NCBI GenBank assembly: GCA_035293765.1
Contig: DATGMF010000026.1
Span: forward strand, 1-64,000
Source: DASRHT01 sp035293765
Lineage (GTDB): Bacteria > Chloroflexota > Ktedonobacteria > Ktedonobacterales > Ktedonobacteraceae
DNA length: 64,000 bases
Reading direction: 5' to 3'
Positions within the stretch are counted from its first letter, which is position 1. Every line of letters starts with the position of its first letter. The notes under the pieces are model-generated. The model ran no database searches. It was not told the origin of the DNA and saw only the letters and a list, made by a program, of their open reading frames with translations. Both the position numbers and the translations under genes were made by a program. Of this stretch, positions 25,917 through 36,900 are shown one piece after another.

Positions 25917-26287
25917 CCAAACGTCTCATCCGCGATATTGAGTGTTCCAGTGGCATCAGCCGCCAGGGAACATGCTCTGAGCAGTGCCTGGATTTGCGCC
26001 AGGCTCATGTCATAGGCCATCATCTGCTGGCTAGAACCAATGTTGGTACCCTGAGGATGAGGGGACAGGAAGATTTCCTCCAGGAGCCGGTCGCCTGGTT
26101 TACAGACGCTAGCGAGGACCCGGGACCAGCCAGCGAAAATCTCGCTTTCGGCAGAGAAATTTCCTATGGCCTCTGTAAGAAGAAGATATCGCGTGATGAG
26201 TTGGATCATTTCAGCGGCGGTGTCTGAATTGTCTGCATTAATGACATACTGATGAGCTAATGTCTCTTCTCCATCAGTGATGAACAT
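25892..26287 (-). CDS. Hypothetical soluble protein
   Basis: 131 residues from ATG 26287, chosen for the GAGGAG site seven bases upstream; the frame extends to 26329. It is mostly helical: an N-terminal MFITDGEETLAHQYVI strand-turn segment, then helices DTAAEMIQLITRYLLL and SLAQIQALLRACSLAA. No signal peptide, no membrane segment, no recognised family. A TTATCCCT/AGGGATAA hairpin lies in its leader (26333-26354). Confidence 0.55.
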   Translation of the reverse strand: MFITDGEETLAHQYVINADNSDTAAEMIQLITRYLLLTEAIGNFSAESEIFAGWSRVLASVCKPGDRLLEEIFLSPHPQGTNIGSSQQMMAYDMSLAQIQALLRACSLAADATGTLNIADETFGQFVRKKE

Positions 26288-26413
26288 GGCTACACTCCTC
26301 GCTTTTGCGTGCTGTTGCATGTTACTCACTGCTTATCCCTTTTTCCAGGGATAACAGGAAAAAGCAAAGATGGTTATATTATACCATCTTTCTTGACTAT
26401 TTAGACCTTTAAG

Positions 26414-27124
26414 TTATTGTAAAAGCTCTGCCTCTATGCGCGATTCCTGAACCCCGCTCTCTGTCTTTACCACCTGATACGCGTACTTCCCAGGCGTGTC
26501 AGAAACTACTTTATGTAAATTGCGGTCTACATAATGTAACGCTACACCGTCGTCAGTAGCATAGCCTTCCGGTAATATGCCATCGTTGATAAGTTTCTGG
26601 AAGAGGGGGCGCCGTCTTTCCTCGCTATCATAATGTACCCCATTCGAGTAAGGAACAAAGCCCAGCCCATTCGTGACTGCTCGAAGCTCTACCCCGAATG
26701 AATCCGTTGTCCCTCCAGTGTGCCAGCAAATTGAGCCAGCGCTTATTCCGCCAAGCACGATACCTTTTTCCCAGGCTTCACGCAGTATTTCGTCCAGGCC
26801 GTGCGTACGCCATACCGCTAGCAGATTCGCGACTGAGCCACCGCCTACCCAGATCATATGCTGCGCGAGCAAAAAATCCTTGACATTATGAGTGTTTGGC
26901 ATAGGGAACAGCGCCAGGTGACCGGGGATGACTTGATGATTTTGACAGGCGGTATAAAAGTTTGCCGCCCCGGCAGGTACATCTCCGCAGGCTGTGCCTA
27001 GATAGCAAAGCCTGGGAATTGCTTGTTTCGTAAGCTCCAACCCGTACTGTATTACAGGACCCAAAGTTGGTATGCCCTGGTTTGCCATAAACCCGGCGCT
27101 GCCGGCGAGAATGTGTTTACTCAT
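26414..27124 (-). CDS. Peptidase E-like class I glutamine amidotransferase fold protein
   Basis: 236 residues. It has the S51 (peptidase E/cyanophycinase-like) fold. The strand HMIWVGGGSVANLL is followed by the nucleophile elbow GGISAGSICW with Ser 128, and later an Asp/His-containing segment (DDGVALHYVD). Peptidase E hydrolyses Asp-X dipeptides, while relatives cleave cyanophycin-type polymers. Length fits the dipeptidase branch. It is a single minus-strand gene between the helical hypothetical and an amidohydrolase. Substrate assignment is tentative. Confidence 0.82.
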   Translation of the reverse strand: MSKHILAGSAGFMANQGIPTLGPVIQYGLELTKQAIPRLCYLGTACGDVPAGAANFYTACQNHQVIPGHLALFPMPNTHNVKDFLLAQHMIWVGGGSVANLLAVWRTHGLDEILREAWEKGIVLGGISAGSICWHTGGTTDSFGVELRAVTNGLGFVPYSNGVHYDSEERRRPLFQKLINDGILPEGYATDDGVALHYVDRNLHKVVSDTPGKYAYQVVKTESGVQESRIEAELLQ

Positions 27125-27170
27125 CTAAACTCAGGTCTCCATCTTCACAATTATTTCTTTTTGGCTCGGA

Positions 27171-27199
27171 CCTCGACCGTCGCTTCAAGTCGGTCGAGG
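27171..27199 (-). terminator. Hairpin after amidohydrolase gene
   Basis: A 9-bp perfect stem (CCTCGACCG at 27171 with CGGTCGAGG at 27191). It lies between the amidohydrolase stop and the peptidase E-like gene; no T-run follows on the minus strand. Confidence 0.45.
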
Positions 27200-27314
27200 C
27201 CACCCGCAACCGCTAGGTGGCATCCAACGGTTGCAGGTGCCTGATCGGGTCAGCATCGTGCATGACCGGGTTGGGTTCGAGAACACCGGCGCCCGGACGA
27301 CAAAAGAAGTGGCA

Positions 27315-28313
27315 CTAGCTGGTCATCAGCCCAAGCAGGCGTACGGCGTTCTCAGAGTAGACCGCAGTCATGTCCTCTCTGGAAAGACCAGCCGAGTCGA
27401 TGTCCGCTATCGTCGCCTCGACCGAGTTCGAGGGGCCGAGTGGCATATCGGTGCCGAATAGCACATGTTGCGGGCCGAAGAATTCGATGACGCAGCGAAC
27501 CGCGTGTGGCGCGCCGAACAGTGCCGTGTCAACGTGGAACCTGCGAAAATATTCGAGTGGTGGTCGCGGCAGTTTGTCCTTGACCTGCCGATAGCCGGGA
27601 CCCATAGCGAGCCGAGCGGAGAAGTGTGGCACCATGCCGCCACCGTGGTGCGCGATCACAAGTTGACGCGGGTGACGCTCCATATGCCCGGAATAGACGA
27701 GGCGTGAGAGGGCGGCGGCGGTTTCGTAGGGCCAGCCGATTGACCACCACAGACCAAAGTCGGAGCTGCTCTCAGTCGGATAGTCGGCCCACGCTGCGCT
27801 GCGCGTGGGGTGAAGCCATACAGCGCGGCCAGCAGCTTCGAGTCTGGTAAATAGCGGCTCGAAGCGCGGATCGTCGAGCGCCACGCCCAGAACGTTGGTG
27901 TACATCTGTGCGCCCAGCGCGCCGAGCTGAGTCAGTGCGCGGTCGAGCTCACGCAAAGCCTCGTCAACGTCGCTTAGCGGTAGCGCAGCCGCGAAGCCGA
28001 CGAAGCGGTCTGGGAAGCGCCGTACCAGTTCCGCCATCTCGTCATTGGCGATGCGAGCGAACTCCGCCGCGACTTCCGGCGCCCCGACCTCTTCGAGCGG
28101 TGGCACAGCAAGCACCAGAATCTGTGCGTAATCGCCGTAAGGCTCGATTTTCCGCCATCTCGCGTCCAGGTCTGTTAGCACCGGATCGAAGGAGAAGACG
28201 CCCTCACGGTAGTAGTCGAGCCGACTCGGAGCCATCGTTTTCTCAAGCTGGCGCTCCAGCCGTTCGAGATACGAACGAGGCAGGATGTGCGCGAACGCAT
28301 CGATCTTCCACAT
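27315..28313 (-). CDS. Amidohydrolase, ACMSD-like family
   Basis: 332 residues. It is a TIM-barrel amidohydrolase of the 'amidohydrolase 2' group. The start is KIDAFAHILP with one His instead of the full HxH pair. Later strands carry RAVWLHPTRS (metal His), VIAHHGGGMVPHF and the final FGTDMPLGPS with the catalytic Asp. Relatives include decarboxylases such as ACMSD and aromatic-acid decarboxylases. It looks visibly richer in GC and Arg/Ala/Glu codons than its neighbours, which hints at transfer from a high-GC donor. The single first His leaves the metal site uncertain. Confidence 0.8.
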   Translation of the reverse strand: MWKIDAFAHILPRSYLERLERQLEKTMAPSRLDYYREGVFSFDPVLTDLDARWRKIEPYGDYAQILVLAVPPLEEVGAPEVAAEFARIANDEMAELVRRFPDRFVGFAAALPLSDVDEALRELDRALTQLGALGAQMYTNVLGVALDDPRFEPLFTRLEAAGRAVWLHPTRSAAWADYPTESSSDFGLWWSIGWPYETAAALSRLVYSGHMERHPRQLVIAHHGGGMVPHFSARLAMGPGYRQVKDKLPRPPLEYFRRFHVDTALFGAPHAVRCVIEFFGPQHVLFGTDMPLGPSNSVEATIADIDSAGLSREDMTAVYSENAVRLLGLMTS

Positions 28314-28648
28314 GTTTGAATCCTTTCGTCTGGTTGTATGTGGCGAGCGCGGCAGAGGTCGCCGCCTGGAGCTGCGTCAGTTCGCCGCGGGTGAGCATCT
28401 CGCAATAATGCCCATAGATGTATTGTGCCACAATCCGTCGGGACTGGCAAAGAGAGCATGGACTTCTGGCTCAAGCCCATTTGAATGGATGATCCCAGGG
28501 CCAGGAAGCAGACAGAAGATGACCTTACGAGGTATACTGAGGGGACTATGACAAACGTTGCAATGGCTCAGGAGGTCGTCTTTATGGTCAAAACGCTCTG
28601 CATAGAGAGAAACAGACGCCCGTGTGAAACGGTTGAAAGGAAAATCGT
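28314..28648. other. Divergent intergenic region
   Basis: 335 bases between the amidohydrolase (leftward) and an acyl-CoA dehydrogenase (rightward). A -10-like TATACT occurs near 28532. A 37-codon frame (28548-28661) overlaps the dehydrogenase start and is probably not real. The right part is likely the dehydrogenase promoter region. No clear -35 box was found. Confidence 0.35.
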
Positions 28649-30322
28649 ATGGATATTATGAACCAGGCTCCTGTTGTCCAATCCAGCACGCATGCGGTAT
28701 TTAATCAGCCACCACCTCTGGTCGATTACAATGTTTTTACGCAAGATAGCGCCCTGGTTGAAAGCGTTCAGCGCGAGGGAGCTGGCTGGGCACAGGAGCG
28801 CCTGAGCCATATTGGCGCCTTCGCTGGACGAGAAGAGGCCATCCAATGGGGGTTCGACGCCAATACGTACGAGCCGGTGTTGCAGACGCACAACCGTTAC
28901 GGACACCGCATCGATGAAGTGAAGTTTCATCCCGCCTACCATCACCTGATGAAGCATGCGGTGGCCTGGGGAATGCATGCCTCCTCCTGGCGTGATGATG
29001 TGCCGGGAAGCCATGTGGCGCGGGCCGCTGCTTTCTACCTTTTTGCCCAGGTTGAGGCCGGGCATGGCTGCCCAATCTCGATGACGCATGCCGCCATTCC
29101 TGTGCTCCGCAGGCAATCTGGCCCGGCCCAAAACTGGTTGCCGCAATTGCTCTCGCTTGAGTATGATCCCGGGTTGCGCCCCGCTACAGAGAAGAAAGGG
29201 ATGCTCTGTGGTATGGGCATGACCGAGAAGCAGGGAGGATCAGATGTGCGCAGCAATACCACACAAGCGCATCCGGTGGGAGATGGAGCTTATGTTTTGA
29301 CCGGGCACAAGTGGTTTTGTTCAGCTCCGATGTGCGATCTCTTCCTGATATTGGCTCAGGCTCCGGGAGGACTTTCCTGCTTTTTGCTCCCGCGCGTGCG
29401 GCCTGATGGCACGAGAAATCGTTTTTTGATTCAGCGTCTCAAGCAGAAGCTGGGGAATCGCTCCAATGCTTCCAGTGAGGTGGAATTCGACCATGCCTGG
29501 GCGTTGCTGATGGGAGAAGAAGGCAAGGGTGTGCGCACCATCGTGGAAATGGTCAACTTTACCCGTCTGGATTGTGTGCTGGGTACTGCCGCACTCATGC
29601 GTCAGGCAGTCGCGCAAGCGACCCACCACGCGGCCTATCGCCAGGCGTTTGGTCGTCATCTCCTGGAGCAGGCTCTCATGCAGAACGTGCTGGCCGACCT
29701 GGCTATTGAGTCGGAGGCCGCGACAATCCTGGCGATGCGGCTCGCACGGGCCTGTGATCAGGCAGAGACGAGCGAACATGAGCAATTGATCAAACGGCTG
29801 GGGACGGCTATTGGCAAATACTGGGTGACGAAGCGCGGTCCGGTGCATGTTGCCGAAGCCCTGGAGTGTCTGGGAGGCAACGGGTACGTCGAGGAGAGCA
29901 TGCTACCCAGACTATACCGAGAGGCCCCACTCAATTCTCTCTGGGAAGGCTCAGGCAATGTAAACGCACTGGACGTACTGCGAGCCCTCGCCAGGGAGCC
30001 GCAAGCACTCGACCATTTTTTTGCGGAACTCGCCCCGGCGTGCAAAGCAGAGCCACGCCTTGATACAGCAGTCACGCATCTTCAGCGTCAACTAGCTGAT
30101 GGAGAGGCGCTGGAATGGCGCGCGAGATATCTCGTGGAGCAAATGGCGCTCGTGTTCCAGGGGGCGCTCCTGGTACAGCATGGGTATCCAGCCGTTGCAG
30201 ACGCTTTCTGTGCCACGCGTCTGGCGGGTGATTGGGGTAGAGCCTTTGGAACGCTGCCAAGAGGCGTCGATGCGGCTGCTATTCTTGAGCGGTCAAGGCC
30301 AAGACGAGAGCATACGTCTTGA
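28649..30322 (+). CDS. AidB-like acyl-CoA dehydrogenase family protein
   Basis: 557 residues, start ATG 28649 with GAAAGGAAA upstream. The N-terminus (about 1-180) is longer than in ordinary acyl-CoA dehydrogenases and begins with the AidB-type segment. It then has the FAD-binding phrase GMGMTEKQGGSDVRSNTT (AidB signature), the C-terminal helical domain with LECLGGNGYVEESMLPRLYREAPLNS, and a final DNA-binding-like extension. AidB of E. coli is induced by alkylation stress, binds DNA and has weak dehydrogenase activity. Relatives may simply oxidise branched acyl-CoAs. The gene stands alone, directly upstream of the caspase operon. Confidence 0.87.
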   Translation: MDIMNQAPVVQSSTHAVFNQPPPLVDYNVFTQDSALVESVQREGAGWAQERLSHIGAFAGREEAIQWGFDANTYEPVLQTHNRYGHRIDEVKFHPAYHHLMKHAVAWGMHASSWRDDVPGSHVARAAAFYLFAQVEAGHGCPISMTHAAIPVLRRQSGPAQNWLPQLLSLEYDPGLRPATEKKGMLCGMGMTEKQGGSDVRSNTTQAHPVGDGAYVLTGHKWFCSAPMCDLFLILAQAPGGLSCFLLPRVRPDGTRNRFLIQRLKQKLGNRSNASSEVEFDHAWALLMGEEGKGVRTIVEMVNFTRLDCVLGTAALMRQAVAQATHHAAYRQAFGRHLLEQALMQNVLADLAIESEAATILAMRLARACDQAETSEHEQLIKRLGTAIGKYWVTKRGPVHVAEALECLGGNGYVEESMLPRLYREAPLNSLWEGSGNVNALDVLRALAREPQALDHFFAELAPACKAEPRLDTAVTHLQRQLADGEALEWRARYLVEQMALVFQGALLVQHGYPAVADAFCATRLAGDWGRAFGTLPRGVDAAAILERSRPRREHTS

Positions 30323-30472
30323 GGTCATGAAAAAGTCGGTGATGGAGCGCACTTTCTGCGATAAGAAAGAGGAAGTGGAGATAGTAGACGCAATGGCAAT
30401 AATGGCAGCAAGCACTCCAGGGAAAGGGAAAAGGTCATGGTATAGTAATAAAGTCTTAAAAGCCATATTTAA

Positions 30473-30497
30473 GTAGACATACAAATATTGTATCTAC
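30473..30497. promoter_or_regulatory. Operator-like palindrome before caspase operon
   Basis: A perfect 15-base dyad ATACAAATATTGTAT (30479-30493) is flanked by GTAGAC and CTAC. It lies 55 bases upstream of the EACC1-like gene in an AT-rich stretch. It could be a repressor site or the core of the promoter. Confidence 0.45.
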
Positions 30498-30552
30498 TAT
30501 CCTACCCTTCATGCATCTCTGTGTCAAAAAAACAGCAAAGCTAGGAGAATAT

Positions 30553-30990
30553 ATGTCTGACGAAGTAAAAGTGATCCTTGACCTTTCTCCCGCAGTACAA
30601 GAGCTACTTTATCGGCAGGAGGTAGATCTCTATCAGGAGCTGCGACGAAGTTTTCCCTCAATTCGTGTAACTAAAGGGCCAGACCCACAGGCCAGACCTG
30701 GAAGCAAAGATGTTGCTGTGGACATTATTCTGGCAACTGCTACACTTATCTCCTCTCTAACACCTGTTATTATTCGCATCCTGGACCAGATCACTCCCCC
30801 CAACCGTTTCACGACCTGGGTCATCGAAGAAACCGAGACGCGTGATACAGATGGTAAAACGGTCATGCAACGCAAATATGTACGCTCAAGTAACGAACGA
30901 CACATACTCAGTGGGCCGCCAGATTCTCCCAAAGCCAGCGAGACATCAAACGAAAATAGTAGCGGACCACGAGAAAAAGCGGAAAAATGA
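30553..30990 (+). CDS. EACC1-like accessory protein of caspase system
   Basis: 145 residues from ATG 30553 (AGGAGAAT upstream); a frame from 30511 lacks a site. The N-terminal part has a beta-alpha pattern with LYQELRRSFPSIRV, then a conserved-looking GSKD (50-53). A hydrophobic helix at about 55-79 (VDIILATATLISSLTPVII) follows, then a strand pair (TTWVIEETETRDTDGK) and a disordered charged tail. This order matches small 'effector-associated constant component' (EACC1) proteins encoded beside caspase or other effectors in NTP-dependent conflict systems. The match is by pattern only. Its stop overlaps the next start (ATGA), so both are translated together. Confidence 0.65.
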   Translation: MSDEVKVILDLSPAVQELLYRQEVDLYQELRRSFPSIRVTKGPDPQARPGSKDVAVDIILATATLISSLTPVIIRILDQITPPNRFTTWVIEETETRDTDGKTVMQRKYVRSSNERHILSGPPDSPKASETSNENSSGPREKAEK

Positions 30991-33900
30991 GCCAGCAACG
31001 TCATGCATTTCTCATAGGAGCTAATGGACCACAGTTACTCATGCCGCTCAAGTATGCCGAGAAGGATGCGGAACGTTTAAGTACAGTATTACGAGATGGG
31101 CCATGCGCTTTTGCACGGGTCCAATGTTCCGTAGGGCATGACCGAAACGCAACGCTAAACGACTTGAGGAACTTTGCCAGGCAGTGCGAATATGGCGATT
31201 TGTTTGTCCTGCATTTTTCTGGACATGGCTATGTCGATGATGGTTGTCTCTACCTGATTCTTCAGCATACAGATCTTGATGCCCTGGATACAACGGCTAT
31301 AGATATTCAGTCCATCAAGAACATTATGCGTAAATGTGCAGCCAGCTACAAGGTGCTCATTTTAGATTGTTGCTACTCAGGAAGAGCAATTACGGGAATT
31401 TTTAAGGGGGGGGGATTATTAGCTGAAACATTTCAGGGAAGCGCAAGTGTGATACTTACTGCTTGCCCGGCGACAGAAAAAGCGCGAGAGCTGGATACAC
31501 TGGACGGAGGAGCGGGCTTTCTCTCCTGGATGCTGATAAATGCTTGTGGGGCACACTTTCGTGAGGTGTCTCCTGATGAGCATTCCCTCTCCTTGAACGA
31601 CATCTGGGAGCATAAAGCCAAATTTCTTGAGGAGGCTAACCAGACGCTCCAGGAAGGACCGTTTATCCCCGAACCCCAACTAGAGATGGAAATACAGGGG
31701 GTAGCAAGAGAAATCTGGTTTACCGAAACAAAAAGGAGCGCCATTGAGAGCAATCGCGTCGATACTTCTCTCTATGATAGAGAAGAATATCTGCGCGCCC
31801 TCATTACCGATCATAGCCACATTATTCGCGATAAGCTCAGTAGCTTTGTGGGCCGGCACCAGGAATTAACAGATCTCCATCACCTGATTGCTGAGGTACA
31901 ACAAACAGGAGGATATGTCACCATTCAGGGGCTTGCGGGACTGGGGAAAAGTAGTATTATTGCCAAACTCGTCGAAGAATATGGGCCAGAAAACGTCGCT
32001 CACCATTTCATTCCTCTTAATGCTGGCAGAGATTATCAAGTTGTGCTCCTGCTTTCCATCATGGCGCAGTTGCTACTCAAGCATAATCTCCATGATATTT
32101 ACATAAAAGCATCTCATGCCAGACCTGTGCTGAACGTTTCTTTCGCAAAATTGCTCGCAGATCTGACGGCAAAAGGTATACAAGAGGTTATCTTCATTGA
32201 TGGCCTGGATCAACTTCAGGACGAAAACATAGCCTTAAAGCGTGATCTTTCTTTCCTTCCCACTGATCCTCCTAAAGGGATTGTCTTTGTTTTAGGCACT
32301 CGACCCGATGACACCTTAGAACCACTCGACTTGCTCAAGCCCAATCACCTTTATCCGCTTCTCAACCTTAATAGAAGTGACTTTGATCTGCTATTGCAGC
32401 ATCGGCATGTGCGTTTGGATGAAAAACAGGCCAGTCAGATATATCAGAAGATATCGGACACATATACCCTTGATCTTGCAGCGAAAGAGATAGCAGAACA
32501 AGGCAGCACGGACGTAGAAGTTACAAAAATCATTAACCGCGTGGCAAACAATCCGGGAAATTTGTTTTCTCTGGCTATTAGCCGTCTGAGGAAGCCCAAT
32601 GATGAGTGGAGCGATGTTCTCAAACCTGTGCTTGGGGTGCTTCTAGCCACGCGCGAGCCGCTTGAAATACGCCATATTCAGCAAATCATTCATGTGGGTA
32701 TCGACCGGCTCGCAGACAGCATCAAGCGACTTAGAGGGTTTGTCATAGAAGATGCGCAAATTCGCTATTCGCTTTATCATTTGAAATTTCGAGATTATCT
32801 TACTGGAAAAGACGCACACCTCTTCAGTAGTGACGATATCCTGGAGTATCATGCGAAGATTGCCCGCTGGTGTGAGCAGTCTGACCTTGCTATCATATGG
32901 CAACCAACCAGAAATATTGCCGAGCAGAAACGCCGCAATTATGCTCGTCAGCACTATATCACGCATCTCTATCATGCGCAGGAGTGGGAGCGCCTCTTCG
33001 ATGTGCTTGACAGGGGTGAGTTTGGGCAAGCAAAAATGCGCTCCAGTGATCCGAATACTTATTCTTATGCTCAGGATCTCGATCTGGGGCGACAGGCTGT
33101 TAAGGCATGGTGTAATGGCGACGAAATAAGAACCAGTGAGGAAGAAATTCGGCAGCTTCCCCGCCTCTGGCGCTATACCCTGCTACGCTGTAGCTTAACC
33201 AGCCGCAGCAGTCTTTATCCAGTAGCTGCATATCGCCTGCTTTTACTCCTCAATCGTAAACAAGAGGCTCTTGGATTGGCTGAGCTAAGAACCGACCCAT
33301 TCGCGAGAGCAAGGGCGCTGCTTGGGATCGCTCAACAAATGGCGGAACAGCCAGATGAGAACGCCGAAAGCAGAAAGCTGCTAGCCACAATCGGCGACAT
33401 TGCAGGTGAAATAGAGAGTAGCCACGATCAGAGTTTGATATTGCATGAGTTGGGAACGCTTTTTATACGAACCCAGCAATGGGAGCAGGCCAAAAAAGTC
33501 GCTTTTGCCATTAAGCAAACATATCAACGGGTACAAACCCTGCGTGTTTTCGGCGATGCATTAGCAAAAGCACAGAACGATGAACTGGCGCGTACCTTCT
33601 GGGTACAGGCAATACAGCTTATTCCCTCCCTGAAAGGTAACGAGCAGAAAGCCCTGGCATATTACGAATTAGCAACCACGTTAACACATCATCAGCAGCA
33701 TGATTTAGCCCAAATGGCCTGGCAGAAAACTATGCAGGCAACCATCTCCATTGCAGACATAAACCAACGCATTCCAGCCTACGATAAGCTAGTAAAAGGA
33801 TTGATACAAACTCAACAATGCTTATCCTACAGTGCTCTATTGGTCACAGCAAAAGAAACTATTGAGATCGCACCAAAGAGTCCACAAAAAGATCAGATGT

Positions 33901-36900
33901 TGCAGACATTAAGCAAAGCTTTTATCCAGGCGCATCTGTGGGAACATGCTCAGGCTGTGATCACCTCTATCAGCAAGAACGATCAGAAAGAGAAGGCCAT
34001 GATCGGGCTAAGTAGAGCGTTAATACGAGCCCAACAATGGGAAATCGCTCGGTCTACGATCACCTCTCTAGAGAAAAGTTTACAAAAGATTTTGATCCTC
34101 TGTGAACTGGGAGAGGCCCTGGCACAGGAGCAACGAGATCAACAGGCTCTAGCGGCCTGGAGTCAGGCTGAAGACATTGCAGGCGCCTTAATGGAAAATG
34201 AGCTAGGCATTCAATTACTCTATACATTGGGAGCCTCATTGGCTCAAGCTCAGCAACGGGAGCAAGCGCAAGCTGTCTGGGGGCGCTTAGAAAAAATGGT
34301 AGCCTCTCTTGAGCACGGTGAACAGAGAGAGTCGGCCTTGAAAAGGTTAGGACAAGCCTGGGCTTCAGTTGGACAATGGGAGCGGGCCAAAGCAAGTATT
34401 GGCTTGATAATAAACGAACAGCAACAGATACAGGCTCGATGTGAATTGGCAAAAGCGCTGAGTCAGGCTCAGCAATGGGCATGTGTAGATATTACCATTC
34501 GCTCCATAGAAGACGGGCAACAACAAGCGCAAGCCTGGCATAATGCAGCTAGCACAGCGATCCAGGCCCAACAATGGAGCCAGGCTCACATATTCATCAA
34601 CTCCATCGAGTTCAAGCCACAACGCATTCTAGCATTAAACGAGCTTTGGCTTGCCCTGACACAACATCAAGAATATCAGCAGGCCCAGGATGTACTGGAG
34701 CAAATCAAAAAGGCAATTGCGTCTCTTCGTAAAAAAAGTAAGCAGAAAGATGAGATACGGTATGAGATGGGAAAGGCTCTGGTTTTAGCTCAACAGTGGG
34801 ATTTTGCAGAAAGAACCATCAAAGCTATCAAGAGTACACCTCATCGTCTACAAGCACTCGTCGGGCTTTGGGAGGCATTAATACAAGCGCAACAGGATGA
34901 ATGCGCACAGGCTATGTGGACACAGATCGAAGAAACTGTGACATCGCTGCCAACGGATGAACAACAAACGCTGCAAATTCTTTGCAGATTGAGCGAAGTA
35001 TGCGCGCAAAAAGGCAAGTGGGAGCAGGCACTAAAGGTTATTCAAGCAATTAAAGATAGCGAGACTCGTGCTCAGGCTTCACTAAAATTAGTAGCTTCTC
35101 TTGTTCAGACACACTGTTGGGATATGGCAGGGACTATTCTTGCCTCTATTGATCCTCCTAAGGCTAAAGCTCAAGGGCTGGTCATGCTAGGAAGCGCCCT
35201 TTTCCAGGCTCAAGAGTCAAAAAGAGCATACGCTGTATGGAATCAGGCCAGGCAGGTGATTATGTCTTTACCTACTAGCGAGCAGAAAGACGAAGGCATG
35301 CTGGCGTTAGGAAAGGCACAGATGCAAGCGCAGCAATGGAAACGGGCAAAGGCAATAATTGTCTCTATTGAGGATAAGCAACAGCGTATATTAGCCTGGT
35401 TTGAGTTAGGAAACGCGTTAATACAAGCGCAACAATGGGAACATGCGCGCACCATTATCCTCTCAATCGAAAACGAGCAACAACGAGCACAAGCCTGGCA
35501 AGAATTAGCAAAGGCATTGGCGCGAGCACAACAATGGGAACGAGCTTGTGCAGTAATCAAATACATCAAACATAAGGCGCAACGCGATCAGGCGTCCCAA
35601 CGCTGTTTGGAAGCGTTAATAGAGACTCAACAGTGGAAACGGGCTCTGCTGGTGATTAAAGCTATGCCGTCCGACGAAAAACAAGCGCAGGTTCTACTGC
35701 GATTAGGGGATGCATTGCTTCTAGCACAGCAATGGGAGCAAGCTCTATCGACCATCACAGCTCTGCAAAACAACATGATGCAATCACAAGCTTTGTTCAG
35801 ACTGGGGAGAGCCTTAACTCAGGTCCAGCAGTGGAAACGTGCCCAGGCAGTAATCAATCTAATTAAGGATAATGAGTTAAAAGTCCATAGCCTGAGCATA
35901 CTATGGCAAGCATTAGTTCACAATGACCAAATACAGAGAGCTCAGTTGGTATGGACGGAGGCTGAACAGCTTATTGCTTCTATTGAAGACAGACAGCAGC
36001 GATTACAGGCGCTCTACAAGTTTGGGAAAGCTGCGGCATTGGCTCAACAATGGGAGAAGGCCCAGAACGTTCTCGGTTCTATTGTAAATAGTGAGGAGCA
36101 AATTCAGATTTTTTGCAAGTTGGGTAGTGCCTATGTCAAAGCTCGATATGAAAAACAAGCTCAGTCAATATGGCTGAAAGCTGAAAGGATGATCGATGCT
36201 CTCGTAGATAATGATAAGCAGTTACAGGCTCTTTGTGTGTTTGGAAGTATGCTGACACAATTACAACAAAGCGAGCGAGCTCAAGCAATATGGGTGAAAG
36301 CCGAACAGTTGATCAACACGCTTGATACCCCTGGTAAACAAATCCAGTCTCTCTGTCTGCTAGGAAGGGATTTAGCGTGCTCACAGCAAGATCAGCAGGC
36401 TGAAGCAGTCTGGCTAAAGGCAGAAAGAATTCCGCGTACACTTGATACTAGCCGCGATCAGGCCAGAGCCCTTTATGAATTAGGAGAAGCATTGATACGA
36501 GTAGACCAGCATGAGCGCGCGAAAACAACTCTTTTACAAGCGGAGCAAGCTACCTATGCCATTGAAGAAGATAAGCAGCAAATTGGTATTTTACTCAAAC
36601 TGGGAGAAGCGTTTACAAGGATACACCAGGCGGAACGCGCCTCCCTATTATGGGAGAAGGCCAAACAGCTTATCGACCCCCTCGAAAAAGCTGAGCAACG
36701 AAATCATCTCAGACGCAATTTCGTAAAAATTTTAATCCAGACTCAACAGTGGGAATATGCACAAGAGACTATTTACGCTATCGAAGATAATAAACTGCGG
36801 ACTCAAGCATTACTACAACTTATCGAAACTTTGATTGAAAAGAGACAATGGGAGACAGTTACGACGATAACCAACTCGATGAAAGAAAGTGAGTGGTGTA

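Noticed and set aside
26347..26360. AGGGATAACAGG resembles part of the I-SceI homing endonuclease site.
   Set aside because: The full 18-base site is not present, there is no intron or endonuclease gene, and the match is within a simple hairpin.
28243..28431. A 62-codon minus-strand frame upstream of the amidohydrolase that looked like a truncated gene.
   Set aside because: It overlaps the amidohydrolase start by about 70 bases, has no ribosome binding site, and shows no recognisable domain.
30327..30476. A 49-codon frame overlapping the tail of the AidB-like gene.
   Set aside because: The ribosome site is only two bases from the ATG and the product shows no pattern, so it is not called as a gene.
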